A DNA stretch of 64,000 nt from Capsicum annuum (GCF_002878395.1 NC_061120.1:93521805-93585804); one strand, 5' to 3'. Counted from the stretch's first letter, positions 11,453-23,620 are shown. The notes: generated by a model not told the origin, from the letters alone. Translations and numbers: made by a program.

Positions 11453-13435
11453 AGTTTTTAATGTCCCAAATCTAGTACCTGGAGTACTACATGGTGCTCA
11501 TGACCCCGAAGGACCATAATGTGACCCATGAATGATATTTGTACTTGTATACTGCATAAAATATTGAATAATTCAGAAATATACACTAAAAGACCTTAAG
11601 ATTCAATTCTAAATGTAACATGGATGAGATAACATCTGTGGGGTAATACAATACCCAAAACAAAACTATAAATACTGAAGTCTGAAACACGATAGTCTAC
11701 ATCTAGTCTGAAAGCCTCTACGTCTGAATAATCTATTTAAGGAGTTGATGGGATATATCCTCAACTAACTCCCACTAATAAACTAGTTAATGAGATAATA
11801 AGGAATAATTAGGTCCTTGAATGATGAGGACTCACTTCTAACTCTAACTGCTGAAACTGGAATCTACTGCTGATCTAGATCTCATGTCTCTGAACCTATG
11901 GTATAAGACACCATTTCACAAATGTGTCAGTACTTTCAATGTAATCGTATGCATGTGTGGTAGAATGAATGCATAGGGTTTATATGCATAAATAATAATA
12001 ATAACTGACTAACTATCATGAGCGTGAGAATACATGCATGAGGCATAACAACTTACACTAATACTGTGATAACATGATTACTGAATCTAAGTATAACTGA
12101 TAACAGGAGTGACTATATGTGATAGTCCTAAATCTAATGGAACTATCTGAGTTACATACTGTGTCTGTGTTGACCGTATCCGACAGCCCTAAATTCTAAA
12201 GAACTATTTGAGTTCTTTTACTGAGACTAATACTGAGATTGTGGGAGGTAGTCATCTAATTGACATGCCCCAAATGATGCATTATAGCTGAATTGGGGTA
12301 CAATCTATGCCTTGATTGGAAAGGGTGTCACTACCGTACCACTGGTAAGGACAACATGTGAGTGACCCTAATATAATAGGTAACTCTAGTGAGAACGGTG
12401 GGAGCAATCATATAGTAGGCTAAGCCACCTCATCTACCCTCATATAGTAGGCCATTATGTCTAAACCTATGCTGGCTATATAATTCTAGAACGTAAAGAT
12501 TGCTTCTAAAAATCACACCCTCATATAACAGGTGAGTTCTCATCCTCGGATTCAGTCGGTGATAATTTCTACTCCTATCTGAATAGACACTAAACATAAT
12601 TTATTGAAATGAACATGAACTGAGTTAGTAAATTCCATTGGCTGACGTAATACAATTGATATCTAACAACTAACTGAGTCATAAGATCATAGAGATTTTT
12701 CTGGAGTCATAAGACTATCTGAAGTCTAAGGATTCATAACTTGACTGAGAGTATCGTGAAAACATGACTTGGCTTTAGGTACATAGCTAATGTTTCGGGT
12801 TAAAGTACCCCCAGGACTCAATGGAAGGAAACTGACCAAGCATAACTTACTTGAACATATAACTAACATCATAATCTATAATACATTTATAGAAGAATTC
12901 CATCAAAACATGTGATAGGCATAAATTGTATATACTTGGAGATTTTAATGATAATCATACTAGTCGGGCATTGTTCCTTTATCTAGGCATTTAATCAACC
13001 ACATGGTAGGCATAGCACATTTAGACAGCATTATACATCAATTAATCATCGTGATTCATCTCTAATTTCATCATCTAAGGTTTATTCACAGGTTCATATG
13101 AATATACATCTATATAGATCAATTCCACATAAAATTGATCACCCAACATTGATTTGAATTCAACTAATCATTCTTAACATAAACAAAAAAACCCCAACAT
13201 AAAATTCGTAAATGAATCCATAACTTGAATTTAGAAAAACGATTCTTAGGCTTCATAGATGAAAGGAGTCCATGAATGAAAACTATGCATAATTTCATTT
13301 GTGATTTTGTGAAGATTGACAGTGAAACCTTCTTGAATTTAAATCCCCAATAGAAACCCTATCTTTTTCATGAGAGAAACTTTAAAGAAAATATTATATT
13401 TTGGGTAAAGAATAACTAAATCACGTGTTATTGGG

Positions 13436-13443
13436 TTTAAATA
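13436..13443 (-). promoter_or_regulatory. TATA-like box in A 5' LTR
   Basis: The minus strand reads TATTTAAA within CCCCTATTTAAACCC, about 550 bases into the LTR from its outer end. The partner LTR has a mutated version. This is a plausible core promoter; support is motif and position only. Confidence 0.35.
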
Positions 13444-13509
13444 GGGGTAGGTAATTGACCCTTTAAACCCTGGACACATCATTTAATTTGAGTGAAATTT
13501 TCCTGAACT

Positions 13510-13790
13510 GTGCCCCGAGCGCGGTATGGAAATATCACGCCATGTCACTAGAAATTGACATTTGAGAAATTAAGGGATGGCGCGATGTGGAGCCACTGCA
13601 TTGTCCCTTCTTTTATGACCCAGAAGTTTGGCACGACACGAAGGAAATCGTGCTAAGACACTGGAAAAGGACAATTCTAAATTTGGGCCCTAGCATAATG
13701 TGCCATAATCATGGACCCATACTAGAATTTGGCAAATTCCATTTCCTCTTGGGGCACAGCACTCCACTTACTAATATTGTATTATTTTAC
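13510..13790. promoter_or_regulatory. CpG-rich block in A 5' LTR
   Basis: This is the counterpart of 5765-6030. Many CG pairs of the partner copy appear here as TG or CA, for example GCATAATGTGCC where the partner has GCGCAACGCGCC. That pattern fits methylation-driven decay. Confidence 0.45.
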
Positions 13791-13994
13791 AACGGGACTT
13801 AAAATAGTCGTAACTTCAAACTCGATTATCGGATTTGGGTGAATCATATATCGATGAAAAGCTTATTGAATTTTCCACATGGAAAAAAGTTAAAATATTG
13901 GAATTTCATCATGGAATAACCATCATTCAATTTAAAATCTAATACTAGATATTCTTAAGATGAAATTAGCTAAGAAAAAGTATGGGGTATTACG

Positions 13995-13999
13995 CTGAC
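13995..13999. repeat. Target site duplication of element A, right copy
   Basis: CTGAC is identical to 3720-3724. Confidence 0.85.
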
Positions 14000-14130
14000 C
14001 TCCATCAGTGATCTAAAGAGATGCCTGAATAGGTCTACTCGGCTGACTTTAAGGAAAAAAGGTAAATGATGAGAATATGTAATCTTAGAAGAAATATGAA
14101 TAGAAATCCTTAACCCTCTAACAATAAAGT
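14000..14130 (-). pseudogene. Element C gag fragment between A and B
   Basis: This 131-base island separates A and B. On the minus strand its beginning reads FIVRGLRISIHIS, resembling the post-capsid segment of the gag whose first half is at 23621-23935 (family pattern RRFVRGL). It therefore appears to be C sequence. A short piece expected between the two halves seems to be missing at the B boundary. The evidence is a short match only. Confidence 0.5.
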
Positions 14131-16394
14131 TGAAATAACTTAGCTTTGGTCTCTTACAAAAATTACCAAGCTGGAGATTCTGGACAAGTACAACTAGAAG
14201 GTATTGGTCATATGTCAGGGTATGGGTTATGCTTTTTCTATTGTATGTTGGGCAGTGTGTTTGGTTTAGTTTCTTTCCTAGGTACCACTAAGCATAATAC
14301 CAATCATATGATAGTGTATATGTGTTATGTTTCCAAGTCGTACGGTCTCTTGAGTATGGTATAGATGATTTTGATGAAGGTACGACTAAGATGGGTACCA
14401 TTTGTATGTTAAGATACGACATGGTCATGAGTGGTCGTTGGTTGATTAGTATGGGGGTCTAAGGGGAGGCTTAGGGTATAAGTAAGTGTACCACTTATAC
14501 TCTGGGTATGGGTCAAGGGGGTGAGTCGTATCCTCCTACATGTGTTTTCTAGATTTTAAGATGGGGACATTTTAGAATTTTCCACCCCTAAACCCATATG
14601 ACCCACATCACATAACATTGTTTATCCCTTTATTATTAATTTGTACAAGATCTAAAAATTTCAAAACACTTTCCAAGAACTTCCCTAATAAGATTGGGGT
14701 TATGGTTCATCAAGGAGGCCATCTAGGGGATTGAAGACTAAGAATCTCTCTATGGATATTTGTGTATAAGCAATGTGACTCTCCCCTTTTTACTATTTCT
14801 CAAATATCACTTATTTTATAGTGTGATTAGGATTCTTAAAAGATGGTTTGAAAAAATAAAAATTAAGGTTTTTGTTCCATATAGTTGAATAATGTTTACT
14901 CTTAGTTTAACTTATGTTCATACATATTTTTGGTGATGGTTTACAGATATGGGTGCTTTTTGATTATGGCCAAATAAATGGGTCATGAGTAACCCTTATA
15001 TTTAGGTTTTCGCTTTGGTTTTGGTCATGGTAATGGTATGACCTCAAGGTGTTTGTGAAAATGTCCAAGAGGAATAATAAGTCACATCTTAATAGTGTTT
15101 CAAACTAAGGAAATGTGTTAGTGAGTAAGAATGATTGCTAGTTTAATTTTTAAAGGCCTTGTTGTTTATGTAATGAGTTAATTAGTCACCTTGATGATTT
15201 CATTAGTTAAAAAGGGTTTGAGTCATTAAACATGAAAGTGAATTGCATTAGATCTAAATCTTGGTGTAAAAATGTTAATGAAGAATGAATGGTTTGGTAA
15301 AGGTTTTGATGGCCATAATTTGAATTGAATGGTGATTGAAACTAAAGCATTGGCCTAATAAAGTGAATGACTAATAAATAGTTCATAAAGACCTTGTGGT
15401 CATACATGGTGTTGAATTGTAGCCTTGATAGCTTTAATTGACTATGTGGGTTAGAGTCCTTAAATGTCAAACTAAGTGAATGTGAATGCATGGACAAAGG
15501 GTTAGATTCCCAATATCGACTAGTAATAGACACGATGGCTTGTGGTTAGTATCCACTTGCTCAATAAGATGGCTTGTAGTTAGAGTCCACTTGTCTAATA
15601 AAAGGGCTTATGGTTAGAGTCAAATTGCATAATAAGACGAGTAGAGGTTAGTGTCCTCTTGCTTAATATAACTGGGAAGTTCAGGATTCCTAACCTACAT
15701 GAGTGGGAGGTTTGATTCCTCCACTTTATGTTTCATGATTGGGTTCTTTCAAATGCATTCTAAGGACTTATTCCCTTTTCTTCCACTTGATGTATCTATA
15801 CATCATCATATATGCCTATGTATATGGATGTCTTTGATTATGATTGTTTGACTTGGTTTTGTATAACTAAACTATTTTATCCATTCCCTTGAGTTACATG
15901 CTAGAGCTCTAACCACTTACCATCTCTGGACTCTATGCCCCCAAGCAACACAGGAACTGAAGCTTCTTCTTCTCTTCTTACGTAGTGATTAGGTGTTCGA
16001 GCGGTTTGTATGTTGACTTTGAAGTGGTGATCTTCTATACTCCGGAAGGCATATATTTCATAATCTTTATATCTTATGTCATAAATTTATTTTAGAATTG
16101 GTTTTTGGCTATTATTTGGGGCATGTCCCGACATATTATTGACTTCAAATTTGTAGAGGCTTTGTGGATGATTGTGGGCTTGATATGTTTGCTTAGTATG
16201 TGACAGTAATGGACAGATTATACACTTTGTAAATTTTGATTATTTGTCTTATTTTCTCTATCTTGATATATATTTTGAGTTCATTCAACACTTACAGATT
16301 AATGTGTTTATTCATTTTCTTTAATAGGGCAATCTGTAGTCCTTGTTGGGATTATGATAACCATTATGACTAGGATCGGGTTTAAGTCATGTCA
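14131..16394 (+). repeat. 5' LTR of element B
   Basis: It starts TGAAATAACTTAG and ends GTCATGTCA. It aligns with 21424-23620 throughout, for example the AGCTGGAGATTCTGGACAA-like start, the blocks of repeated TTAGAGTCC phrases around 15540-15660, and the end. The two copies differ widely, indicating age. Confidence 0.88.
15536..15665 (+). repeat. Short degenerate tandem repeats in B 5' LTR
   Basis: Four imperfect units contain a phrase like GGCTTGTGGTTAGAGTCCA. They recur in the 3' LTR at about 22765-22890, so they predate insertion. The unit is about 42 bases. Confidence 0.6.
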
Positions 16395-16410
16395 GCATTT
16401 TAGTAGAGCC
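16395..16410 (+). other. Decayed primer binding site of element B
   Basis: Directly after the LTR the sequence reads TTTTAGTAGAGCCTAGG. This fits the Met-tRNA-type site (TGGTATCAGAGCC) after a G-to-A change and loss of three bases. The following CTAGGTTCATGGTC is the usual continuation in this group. Confidence 0.65.
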
Positions 16411-16639
16411 TAGGTTCATGGTCAATTGGGTATATATAAAACCATGTAAAGTAGAGTCTCTTTTATGGGTGCATAGGGTTCCACACTTATAAGACAGGAG
16501 CTATAAGGCATTTTGAAATATTTTTCTTTCTTGTAGTTCTATTTTGATATATAGAGTCTAGGTTATTGGATCATTAGAATTTTTTTTCAAGACTTTAAGA
16601 TCATTCCTTAAAGAAGATCTGATATTTAAGAAAACATTT

Positions 16640-17825
16640 CTATCCTGATTGAGGATAGTATAGATGGAGCTTGTCTAACTTATAGAGTCCAGCCTCGATC
16701 AAGGGATCTAGTTCTTGATGGTCTTAGAGTTCCACTGGTTCTCTCTAGTCCTTCCAGTTCCTCAGGATAAAATAATGTATGGAAAATTTCTCAGTTGATT
16801 CATACGATTACTCAGTTGGTGGCTTCTCAGGTAGTGTGTGGTGTATTTATTAATCCATCTTCTGTGGCCTCGAGTTCTCCAATCTTTACTAGTGTTAAAG
16901 TAAAGGAAGATCTTTAGGTTATTTGGATGAGATGGAAGTTTTTTTTAGAGTTTACATGCCACTAATGTGGAATGGGTAGAGTTTGAATCCTATCAGCTGA
17001 AGAATATGGCGTACCAATGGTATGAAGAATTGGATCAGGATAGGGGTTATATTGATAAGGCATCCTAGTGGGAGGATTTATTTAATTCATTTTTGGATAG
17101 CTTCTATTCTTAGGAGTTTTAGGAAGTAAAGGCAAAGGAGTTTGTTAATCTGAGGCAAGTTAAGATATCAGTCAAAGAGTATTTCTTAAATTTTCATCAA
17201 CTATCTCAGTATGCTCCAGAGATGGTTTCTAGCATGATGGCTAGAATGCATAAGTTTTCTTGAGACTGTCATGTGAGTTGGTCCTTGAGAGTAAGGAAAC
17301 TTTAATGATCAAAGACATAGATATCTCTAGATTGGTTGTGTATATGCATTAAGTGGAGGAAGAGTAAAAGAAACAAGTTGGGATTGATGGAATGTAGAGT
17401 AAGAGGTCTCAATTTTTTGAACAAAGTATATGCTAAAAGTTTAGTGGAAAGTGGTCCAAGAGGAAAAAATAGGTGAGTCCCAACTCAAATTATACTCCTA
17501 CTAGTCCCTACTCGAGGCCGTCTGGAGATAGACATTTTAAGAGTGGTAATTCTTCTAGGGCACAAGGTTACCAGTCTCAGGCTAGTGAGGCCCAATCAGC
17601 ACCAACCTACCCTCTTTGTATATTCTAGAGAGAATATTATCATAGCTAGTATAAGAAGGAGAGGAATAGATGTTTTAGATATGGTCAAATTAGGCACATG
17701 CATCAAGAGTTCCACTCTCTAGCCACTTCTTGGGCCAACAGGGCCCCTATTATTACTTTATCTGCTCCTATACCAAAGGGTGTTATATCTACTTCTACTT
17801 TTGTTTCTAGTACAGGCACTGGCCG
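16640..17825 (+). pseudogene. Element B gag
   Basis: The plus strand shows FESYQLKNMAYQWYEELDQD, then WEDLFNSFLDSFYS, VNLRQVKISVKEYFLNFHQ, LSQYAPEMVSSMMARMHKFS and later CFRYGQIRHMHQEF, a zinc knuckle that has lost two of its cysteines. This is a Del/Tekay-type capsid plus knuckle. Stops and frame changes occur every 20-50 codons. No start codon could be assigned. The protein would have formed the virus-like particle. Confidence 0.8.
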
Positions 17826-17839
17826 AAATTGATTATATA

Positions 17840-18346
17840 CACTTTCTATTCACTAGAATTCTAACGCACCCTTTAAAGATGTTATGGGTATGTTGAAACT
17901 TTTATACCGTGATGTGTATTGTTTACTTAATCTAGGGTCCTCTCTCTCTTATGTGACCCCATTTGTAGCTGTGCACTTTGGGTTTTGTCCTCAGTGTCTG
18001 TCAGTTCTTTTTTCTATTTCTACCATGGTAGGAGACTCTTTGGTTGTTGAAAGAGTCTACTGGGGTGCGTGGTATCTATTAGTGGTAGATAAACTTCAGT
18101 AGATTTGATAGAGTTAGATCTAGTTTATTTTGATATTATTTTAGGAATATATTATTTACACTTATGCTATGCTTCCTTAGATTGTTGGACCGTAAGGTCG
18201 TGTTTAAATTCCCCAATGAGCCCATTATAGTATGGAAAGGGAGTTCTTTAGTGCCTAAGGGGAGGTTCATCTCCTATCTTAGAGCCCAAAAGTTAATTTC
18301 TAAAGGGTGTTTGTATAATTTGGTTAGAGTTAAAGATTTTCTCTGA
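17840..18346 (+). pseudogene. Element B protease and linker
   Basis: The open stretch 17884-18102 reads LYRDVYCLLNLGSSLSYVT, then PFVAVHFGF and FSISTMVGDSLVVERVY. This is the gypsy retropepsin, but the active-site Asp (normally L-D-P-G-S/A) is Asn and the Pro is Leu. The next open piece (18164-18346) reads LLDRKVVFKFPNEPIIVWKG, then RFISYLRAQKLISKGCLYNL, which is the usual linker to RT. Confidence 0.82.
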
Positions 18347-18373
18347 GAAGGTCCTTCTCTTAAATTTGTACCC

Positions 18374-18990
18374 TTGATTAATGAGTTTCTCAACATCTTT
18401 CCTGACAATCTTCCTTGTATTCCTCCCTTTAGGAAAATTAATTTTGGGATCAATCTTATTCTGGATAGTTATCTTATTTCCATCTATCTATATAGACTTG
18501 CTTTGATTGAGTTAAAAAAGTTTAAGGATCTAATGAAGGATCTCTTAGATAAAGGTTTTATCCATTCTAGTGTGTCTCCTTGGGTTGCCCCTATGTTGTT
18601 TGTGTGCAAGAAGGATAGTTCCCTTCAGGTATGCATTGACTGTCACCAGCTGAATAAGGTAAACATACAGAATAAGTATCCTAATTATAGGATAGATGAT
18701 TTCTTTGATAACCTTCAAGGTTTGAAATGTTTCTCTATGATTGATCTTAGGTAAGGTTATCCTCAGCATAAGAATAGGGAATTAGATATCCCAAAGACTG
18801 CCTTTAGGACCTGGTATGGTCATTATGAGTTCCTAGTGATATCTTTTGGATTGACCAATGCCCCTGCAGTATTCATAGATTTGATGAATTCGGTGTTTTG
18901 TCTGTTCCTAGACTTATTTCTCATTATCTTCATGATGACATCTTGGTCTATTCAAAAAGTAAGTAGGATCATGTTGATCACCTCTTTGCT
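18374..18990 (+). pseudogene. Element B reverse transcriptase
   Basis: The 126-codon stretch reads [64 protein letters not shown] and FSMIDLR, followed by a stop. Further on it shows [20 protein letters not shown] and FIDLMN. At the catalytic box (about 18930) one A is missing, so the first frame reads IFMMTS; the shifted frame retains Asp-Asp followed by ILVYSKSK. With the stop and the frameshift no RT can be made. Confidence 0.88.
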
Positions 18991-18993
18991 GTA

Positions 18994-19640
18994 TTGCAAA
19001 CCTTGAAGGATCATTATCTATGGGCCAAGTTCACTAAAAGTGAGTTTTATTTGAAGGTTGTGCCTTTTATTGGTCATGTTACCTCTAATGAAGGGATCAT
19101 GGTCGATCCACAAAAGGTTGTATTGAATAAAAAATGGGCTAGACCTGCGACTCCAACTAATATTTGTGGTTTCTTAGGGCTAGCTAGCTACTATAAGAGA
19201 TTTCTGGAATTTTTTTTTACTATAGATGCCTCATTGACTAAGTTGACCCAGAAGAAGGTGTAGTTCCTATAATGGATATGTATGAGGGTAGTTTTTATAA
19301 GTTGAAGATAAGTTGACTTCAACTCTGGTTTTGACCTTGCCAAAGGTTAATGATGGTTTCATGGTGTATTCTGATACTTCTTTTCTTGTTTTTTGTTATG
19401 TATTTATGTAGCATTGTAGGGTCGTGGCCAATGCTTCTAGGCAATTGATATTTCACGAGGAGAACTTCCCTACTCATGAGTGGGAGTTATTAGCCATGGT
19501 ATTTGCATTGAAGACTTGATGACACTATATCTAAGGGGTTCATGTTGATATTTTTTCTGATCATAAGAGCCTTCAATATGTGTTTACTCAGAAGGATTGA
19601 ATCTCAAGAAAATGAGATGGCTTGAGTTGCTGAAGGACTA
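18994..19640 (+). pseudogene. Element B RNase H
   Basis: It begins [19 protein letters not shown] and VVPFIGHVTSNEGIMVDPQK, then ICGFLGLASYYKRFLE (18994-19263), which joins RT to RNase H. The RNase H core follows in broken frames as VYSDTSF, with the catalytic Asp kept, then [15 protein letters not shown] with the Glu, and FSDHKSLQYVFTQ with the last Asp. The acidic residues survive better than in A or D, but frames are interrupted. Confidence 0.82.
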
Positions 19641-21090
19641 TGATATGAGTCTTCATTACCATCCATGTAAAGGTTACATGGTTGTTGATGCTCCCATAAT
19701 ATGATCCATGGGGAGTTTAGCTTATGTGGATTAGTATAAGTGGGAGTTGGTAAAGGACAATTACTATTTTGATAATGTTTGAGTTCGTCTCATGGACTTT
19801 GATAATAGTGGTATATTTGTGTATTAGGTATCACAGTCATCTCTTAACAAGGAAAAGAAAATGTTGGATCCCAATTTGATGAAGAATAAGAGTTATGTGG
19901 GTCAACAAAAGGTTGTTAATTTTGCGTTTGGTGGTGATGGTATCTTGAGGTACCATGGTAGGTTTTTTGATCTTGACATCGATAAATTAAGGGAAAGGAA
20001 TATGACAAGGTTCATGGATATAATTATGCTATTCATCTGAGTTCTACAAAGATGTACCATGATCTTAGGGAGCTCTATTGGTGAAATTAGATAAAATGAG
20101 ATATACCTAGCTTTATGGCTAAGTGTATGGTGTGTCAACAAGTTAAAGTTAAGCCCTTGAGACTTGGGGGTTTGTACCTAGAGATTTAGTTTCCCGAATA
20201 AAAGCAGAAGATAATAAATATAGATTTCTTTATCGATCTTCCCAGTGTTTGAACCAATATGATTCTATTTGTGTCATTGTGGATAGGATGACCAAGTTCA
20301 CTCACTTCTTACCAGTGAGGACTAGTTTTTTGGTGGAGGATTATGCTAAGTAATACTTGCAGAATTTGTTAAGTTACATGGTGCTCTAATTTCTATCATT
20401 TCAGATCGTGGTACTCCATTCTTATCTCACTTTTTGATGTCACTTCAGAAAGGTTTTGGAACTAATGTGTGACTTAGTACTGATTTCTACCCACAAATGA
20501 ATAGACAAGAGAAGAGGATCATTTATACATTGGTGGATATGTTCCGTGTGTGCGTGATTATTTATGTTTGTAGTTTATATGACCATGTGCCTTTGATTGA
20601 ATTTTCCTATAACAATAGTTACAATTCTAGCATTGGTATTGCTCCTTTTGAGGCGCCGTATGGTAGGAAGTGTCGTACTCCTAGTAGGTGGTATGAGGTT
20701 TCTGAGGTTAAATTTCTTGGCCCCGATTTGCTTTTCCAAGCCTTGGAGAAGGTGAAGGTAATTCATGATAGGTTTAAAGCTGCTCAAAGACACCAAAAAG
20801 TCCTATGCGGATATGAGGCATAGGGATTTCAACTTTAATGTTGGAGATTAGGTATTCTCTAAGATATCTCTCATGATACGGAGAGATGCGATTTGGTAAA
20901 AAGGAAAGCTTAGCCCTCAGTATATTGGTCCATATTTAATTTTGAAGAGGGTTGGGAATGTTGCCTATGAGTTGGAGTTGCCTTTGGGTTGTAGCTTGAT
21001 TCATCAGGTATTCTATGTGTCCATATTGTGAAAATTTATAGGTGATCCCTCATTAATCGTTCTATAGGAAGATGTTGGTATTTCAGACTC
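19641..21090 (+). pseudogene. Element B integrase
   Basis: The zinc-binding domain reads VHGYNYAIHLSSTKMYHDL, then MAKCMVCQQVK, with both His and both Cys present. The core has NIDFFIDLP with the first Asp, and ISDRGTPFLSHF with the second Asp near 20400. The Glu position reads RQEKRII near 20510, where the expected Glu is Lys and the residue before it is Glu. The open piece 20497-20823 continues to PLIEFSYNNSYNSS, FEAPYGRKCRTPSRW and LGPDLLFQALEKV. About 20 stops and several frameshifts are present. Confidence 0.82.
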
Positions 21091-21276
21091 TATGTCCTAT
21101 GATGAGGTCTCGGTGAAGGTCTTGGATCAAAAAGTTATCTAGTTAAAAATTAAGGAGGTGGATTTGTTGAAGGTTCTATAGAGGAACCAAATGTTCGAAG
21201 AAGCTTCTTTGGATGCGAAAGAGGACATGAAGTCAAAGTATCTTAATTTGTTCTCCATTCCGAACAGTCGTGCTTA
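21091..21276 (+). pseudogene. Element B chromodomain
   Basis: The plus strand reads YDEVSVKVLDQKV, a stop, LKIKEVDLLKVL, a stop, RNQMFEEASLDAKEDMKSK, then YLNLFSIPNSRA and the final stop. It matches the chromodomain pattern, with both characteristic Trp residues lost: one is now a stop, the other Leu. It sits between integrase and the polypurine tract, as in A and D. Confidence 0.75.
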
Positions 21277-21409
21277 ATGTATGCATCGATTTTCTTATCC
21301 TGTTGTATGTCTTTGTTTTCTTACTTGGTTAAAAGGTGAGTTTAATGCATGATAATGTGTTATCTTGTTCTTGTTCTTGCCCTACCCGTCATTTGAGGAT
21401 GAATGATCC

Positions 21410-21423
21410 AAGTGAGGGAGAAT
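21410..21423 (+). other. Polypurine tract of element B
   Basis: AAGTGAGGGAGAAT lies directly before the 3' LTR; the tract has one T. Upstream is TTTGAGGATGAAT, the segment usual before this tract in the group. Confidence 0.78.
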
Positions 21424-23620
21424 TGAAACACCTTTGCTTGGGTCGATTAGAAAAAATTCCTAGTTGGAGATTCTGGACAACATACGACTAGAAGGTACTA
21501 CTCGCATGATGGGATATGGGTTAGGGTCCCTCTCTCATAATTTGGATAGTTTGTTTGGGTTGGTTTCTACCCTAGGTACGACTAAGCATCATACCAATTG
21601 CATTATAGTGTACAAGTTGTATATTGCCAAGTCATATAGAGTCTTGCGTATGGTCTAGATGATTCTGACAAAGGTACGACTAAGATGGGTACTACTCGTA
21701 TGATAAGATACAACTTTTTCATGAGTGGTGATATGTTGATCAGAATGGGGTCCAAGGGTACATTTATGGTAAAAGTAAGGGTACCACTCGTTTCCTAGGG
21801 TATGGGTCAAGGGGGTGAGTCGTACCCTCCTGCGCATGTTTTCCAGCTTTTAAGTTAGGGACATTTTTGACATTTCCAACTCGTAAACCTTTATGACCCT
21901 TGGCTTATAACATTGTTTGGCCATTTATTCTTCTCTTGGACAAGATCAAAACTGTCCAAAACACTTTTCAAAGACTTCTCTAAAAAAATTGGGGCTAGGG
22001 TTCATTAAGGAGGCTATCTAGTGACTTGATGGTCAAGAATCTCTCTGTGGACCTTTTAATATATGGAATGTGAATCTTGCCTCATTATTCTTAATTATCA
22101 CGTTTATTATAGTGTTATTATTATTCTATAATGGTGGTTTGAAAAACAAAAAAGTGCGGGTTTTGTTACATATGGTTGAATAATGTTTAGTCAGACTAAT
22201 TTGTATTCATACATGTTTTTTTGTGATGGTTTGTACATGTGGGTGCTTGTCGATTGTGGTCTAACAAATGGGTCATGAGTAACCCTAATCTTTATGGTTT
22301 TCACTTTGGTTTTGGTCATGGTAAAGGTATGCCATCAAGGTGTTTGTAAAAATGAGTGAGAATGATTGGTAAATTACTTTGTAAAGTACTTGTTGGCCAT
22401 GTAATGAGTTAATTGGTAACCTTGGTGGTTTGATTGGTTAAAAAAGGTTTGAGTCCCTAAGCATTAAATTTAATAAGGTTTGAACTAAATCTTGGTGTAA
22501 GAATTCTAATTAATAATGAATGGATTGGTAAAGGTCTTGATGACCACAATTCGACTCGAATGGTGATTAAAACTTAGGCATTGTCCGATTAAAGTGAATG
22601 ATTGATAAATTATTCATAAAGACCTTGTGGTCTTGAATGATGTTGAATTGCAGCCTTGATGGCTTGAATTGTCTCAGTGGGTTGGAGTCCTTAAATGTCG
22701 AATTGAGTGAATGTCAATGTAAGAACAAAGGGTTAGAGTCCTACTGTCGACTTGTAACAGACACGATGGGTTGTGGTTAGATTCCACTTTCTTTATTAGA
22801 CGGCTTGTGGTTAGAGTCCATTTGTCTATTAAAATAGCTTTTGGTTAGAGTCCATTTGCTCAATAAGGCAGTTTACGGTTAGTGTCCTATTTTGTAAAAT
22901 AACATGGAAGTTCAATCTTCCTAACCTATGTTATTGGGAGGTTAGAGTCTTCCACTTCATGTTTCATGACTGGGTACTTCGAAACACAAGCTAAGGCCTT
23001 GTCCCTTTCTTTCCACATGTTGTATCTATATATGTACATATATGCCTATGTCTATGGATGTGATTTCTTATGATGGTATGACTTGGTTTTGAATAACAAC
23101 ACTATTTTACCATTACCATTGAGTTACATGCCAGCGCTCCAACTACTAGCCGTCTCATAATGATATGTCCTCACGCAATATGGGGACCTGAGATTCCTCT
23201 TCTCTTCCTGCGTAGTGACAATGTGTTCAAGAGGTTCATGTGTTGACTTTGAAATGGTGAGCTTTCATTTTTAGGAAGTCATACATTTTATGGTGTTTCT
23301 ATCTTATGTCCTAGACTTTTTTTAGACTTGGATTTTGATTATTGTCTGGGGCATGTTCGGGCATATTATTGACTTTGTATTTGTAATGTTTTGTCGATGA
23401 TTGTGTACTTGGATTTTTTGGCTTATTATATGACATTTATGGACTGATTAGACACTTCTTAGGTTATGACTATTTGTCTCGTTTCCTCTATCTTGATATA
23501 TGTTCTTCATCCAACACTTGTGGATTGATGTGATTGTTCAGTTTAGTTAATGGGCCGATCTTCTATCCTTATTGTGCTCGAGATGCCCTTTGCGACAAGG
23601 CTCGGGTTTGGGTCATGTCA
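21424..23620 (+). repeat. 3' LTR of element B
   Basis: It starts TGAAACACCTTTG and ends GGTCATGTCA, aligned along its length with 14131-16394. It is about 65 bases shorter through small deletions. No target duplication follows. Confidence 0.88.

Larger units (their letters stand above)
3725..13994 (-). mobile_element. Element A: full-length Tekay/Del-type chromovirus
   Basis: This is a 10.27-kb minus-strand element with two LTRs of about 2.53 kb, a Met-tRNA-type primer site, gag, protease, RT, RNase H, integrase and chromodomain in chromovirus order, a polypurine tract and a CTGAC duplication. It is inserted in element C between C's gag and pol remnants. The first 60 aligned LTR bases differ at about 11 positions by eye, many of them transitions, so the insertion is old. 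Gag carries in-frame stops, the RT active-site box is frameshifted, and the RNase H and integrase catalytic Glu codons are stops. Confidence 0.93.
11457..13994 (-). repeat. 5' LTR of element A
   Basis: This is the 2.54-kb partner of 3725-6255. Its inner boundary, next to the primer site, should start TGTAATG but reads TTTAATG; the outer end is TTACG instead of TTACA, followed at once by the duplication CTGAC. Driving transcription leftward, it holds a TATA-like box and a CpG-rich block. Neither LTR end is canonical now, so a strict TG/CA search would miss it. Confidence 0.92.
14131..23620 (+). mobile_element. Element B: full-length chromovirus, plus strand
   Basis: This 9.49-kb element lies in C's gag in the opposite orientation. 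It has LTRs of about 2.26 and 2.20 kb, a decayed Met-tRNA-type primer site, gag, protease, RT, RNase H, integrase, chromodomain and a polypurine tract. It is the most degraded of the three complete elements, with stops throughout, a protease Asp-to-Asn change and an RT frameshift. The flanks (AAAGT left, GTAGC right) do not match, so no target duplication is visible. Either a terminus or the flank has been lost. Confidence 0.9.

Noticed and set aside
14126..14130. Target site duplication for element B
   Set aside because: AAAGT on the left and GTAGC on the right do not match, and shifting the LTR ends by a few bases did not give a convincing pair.
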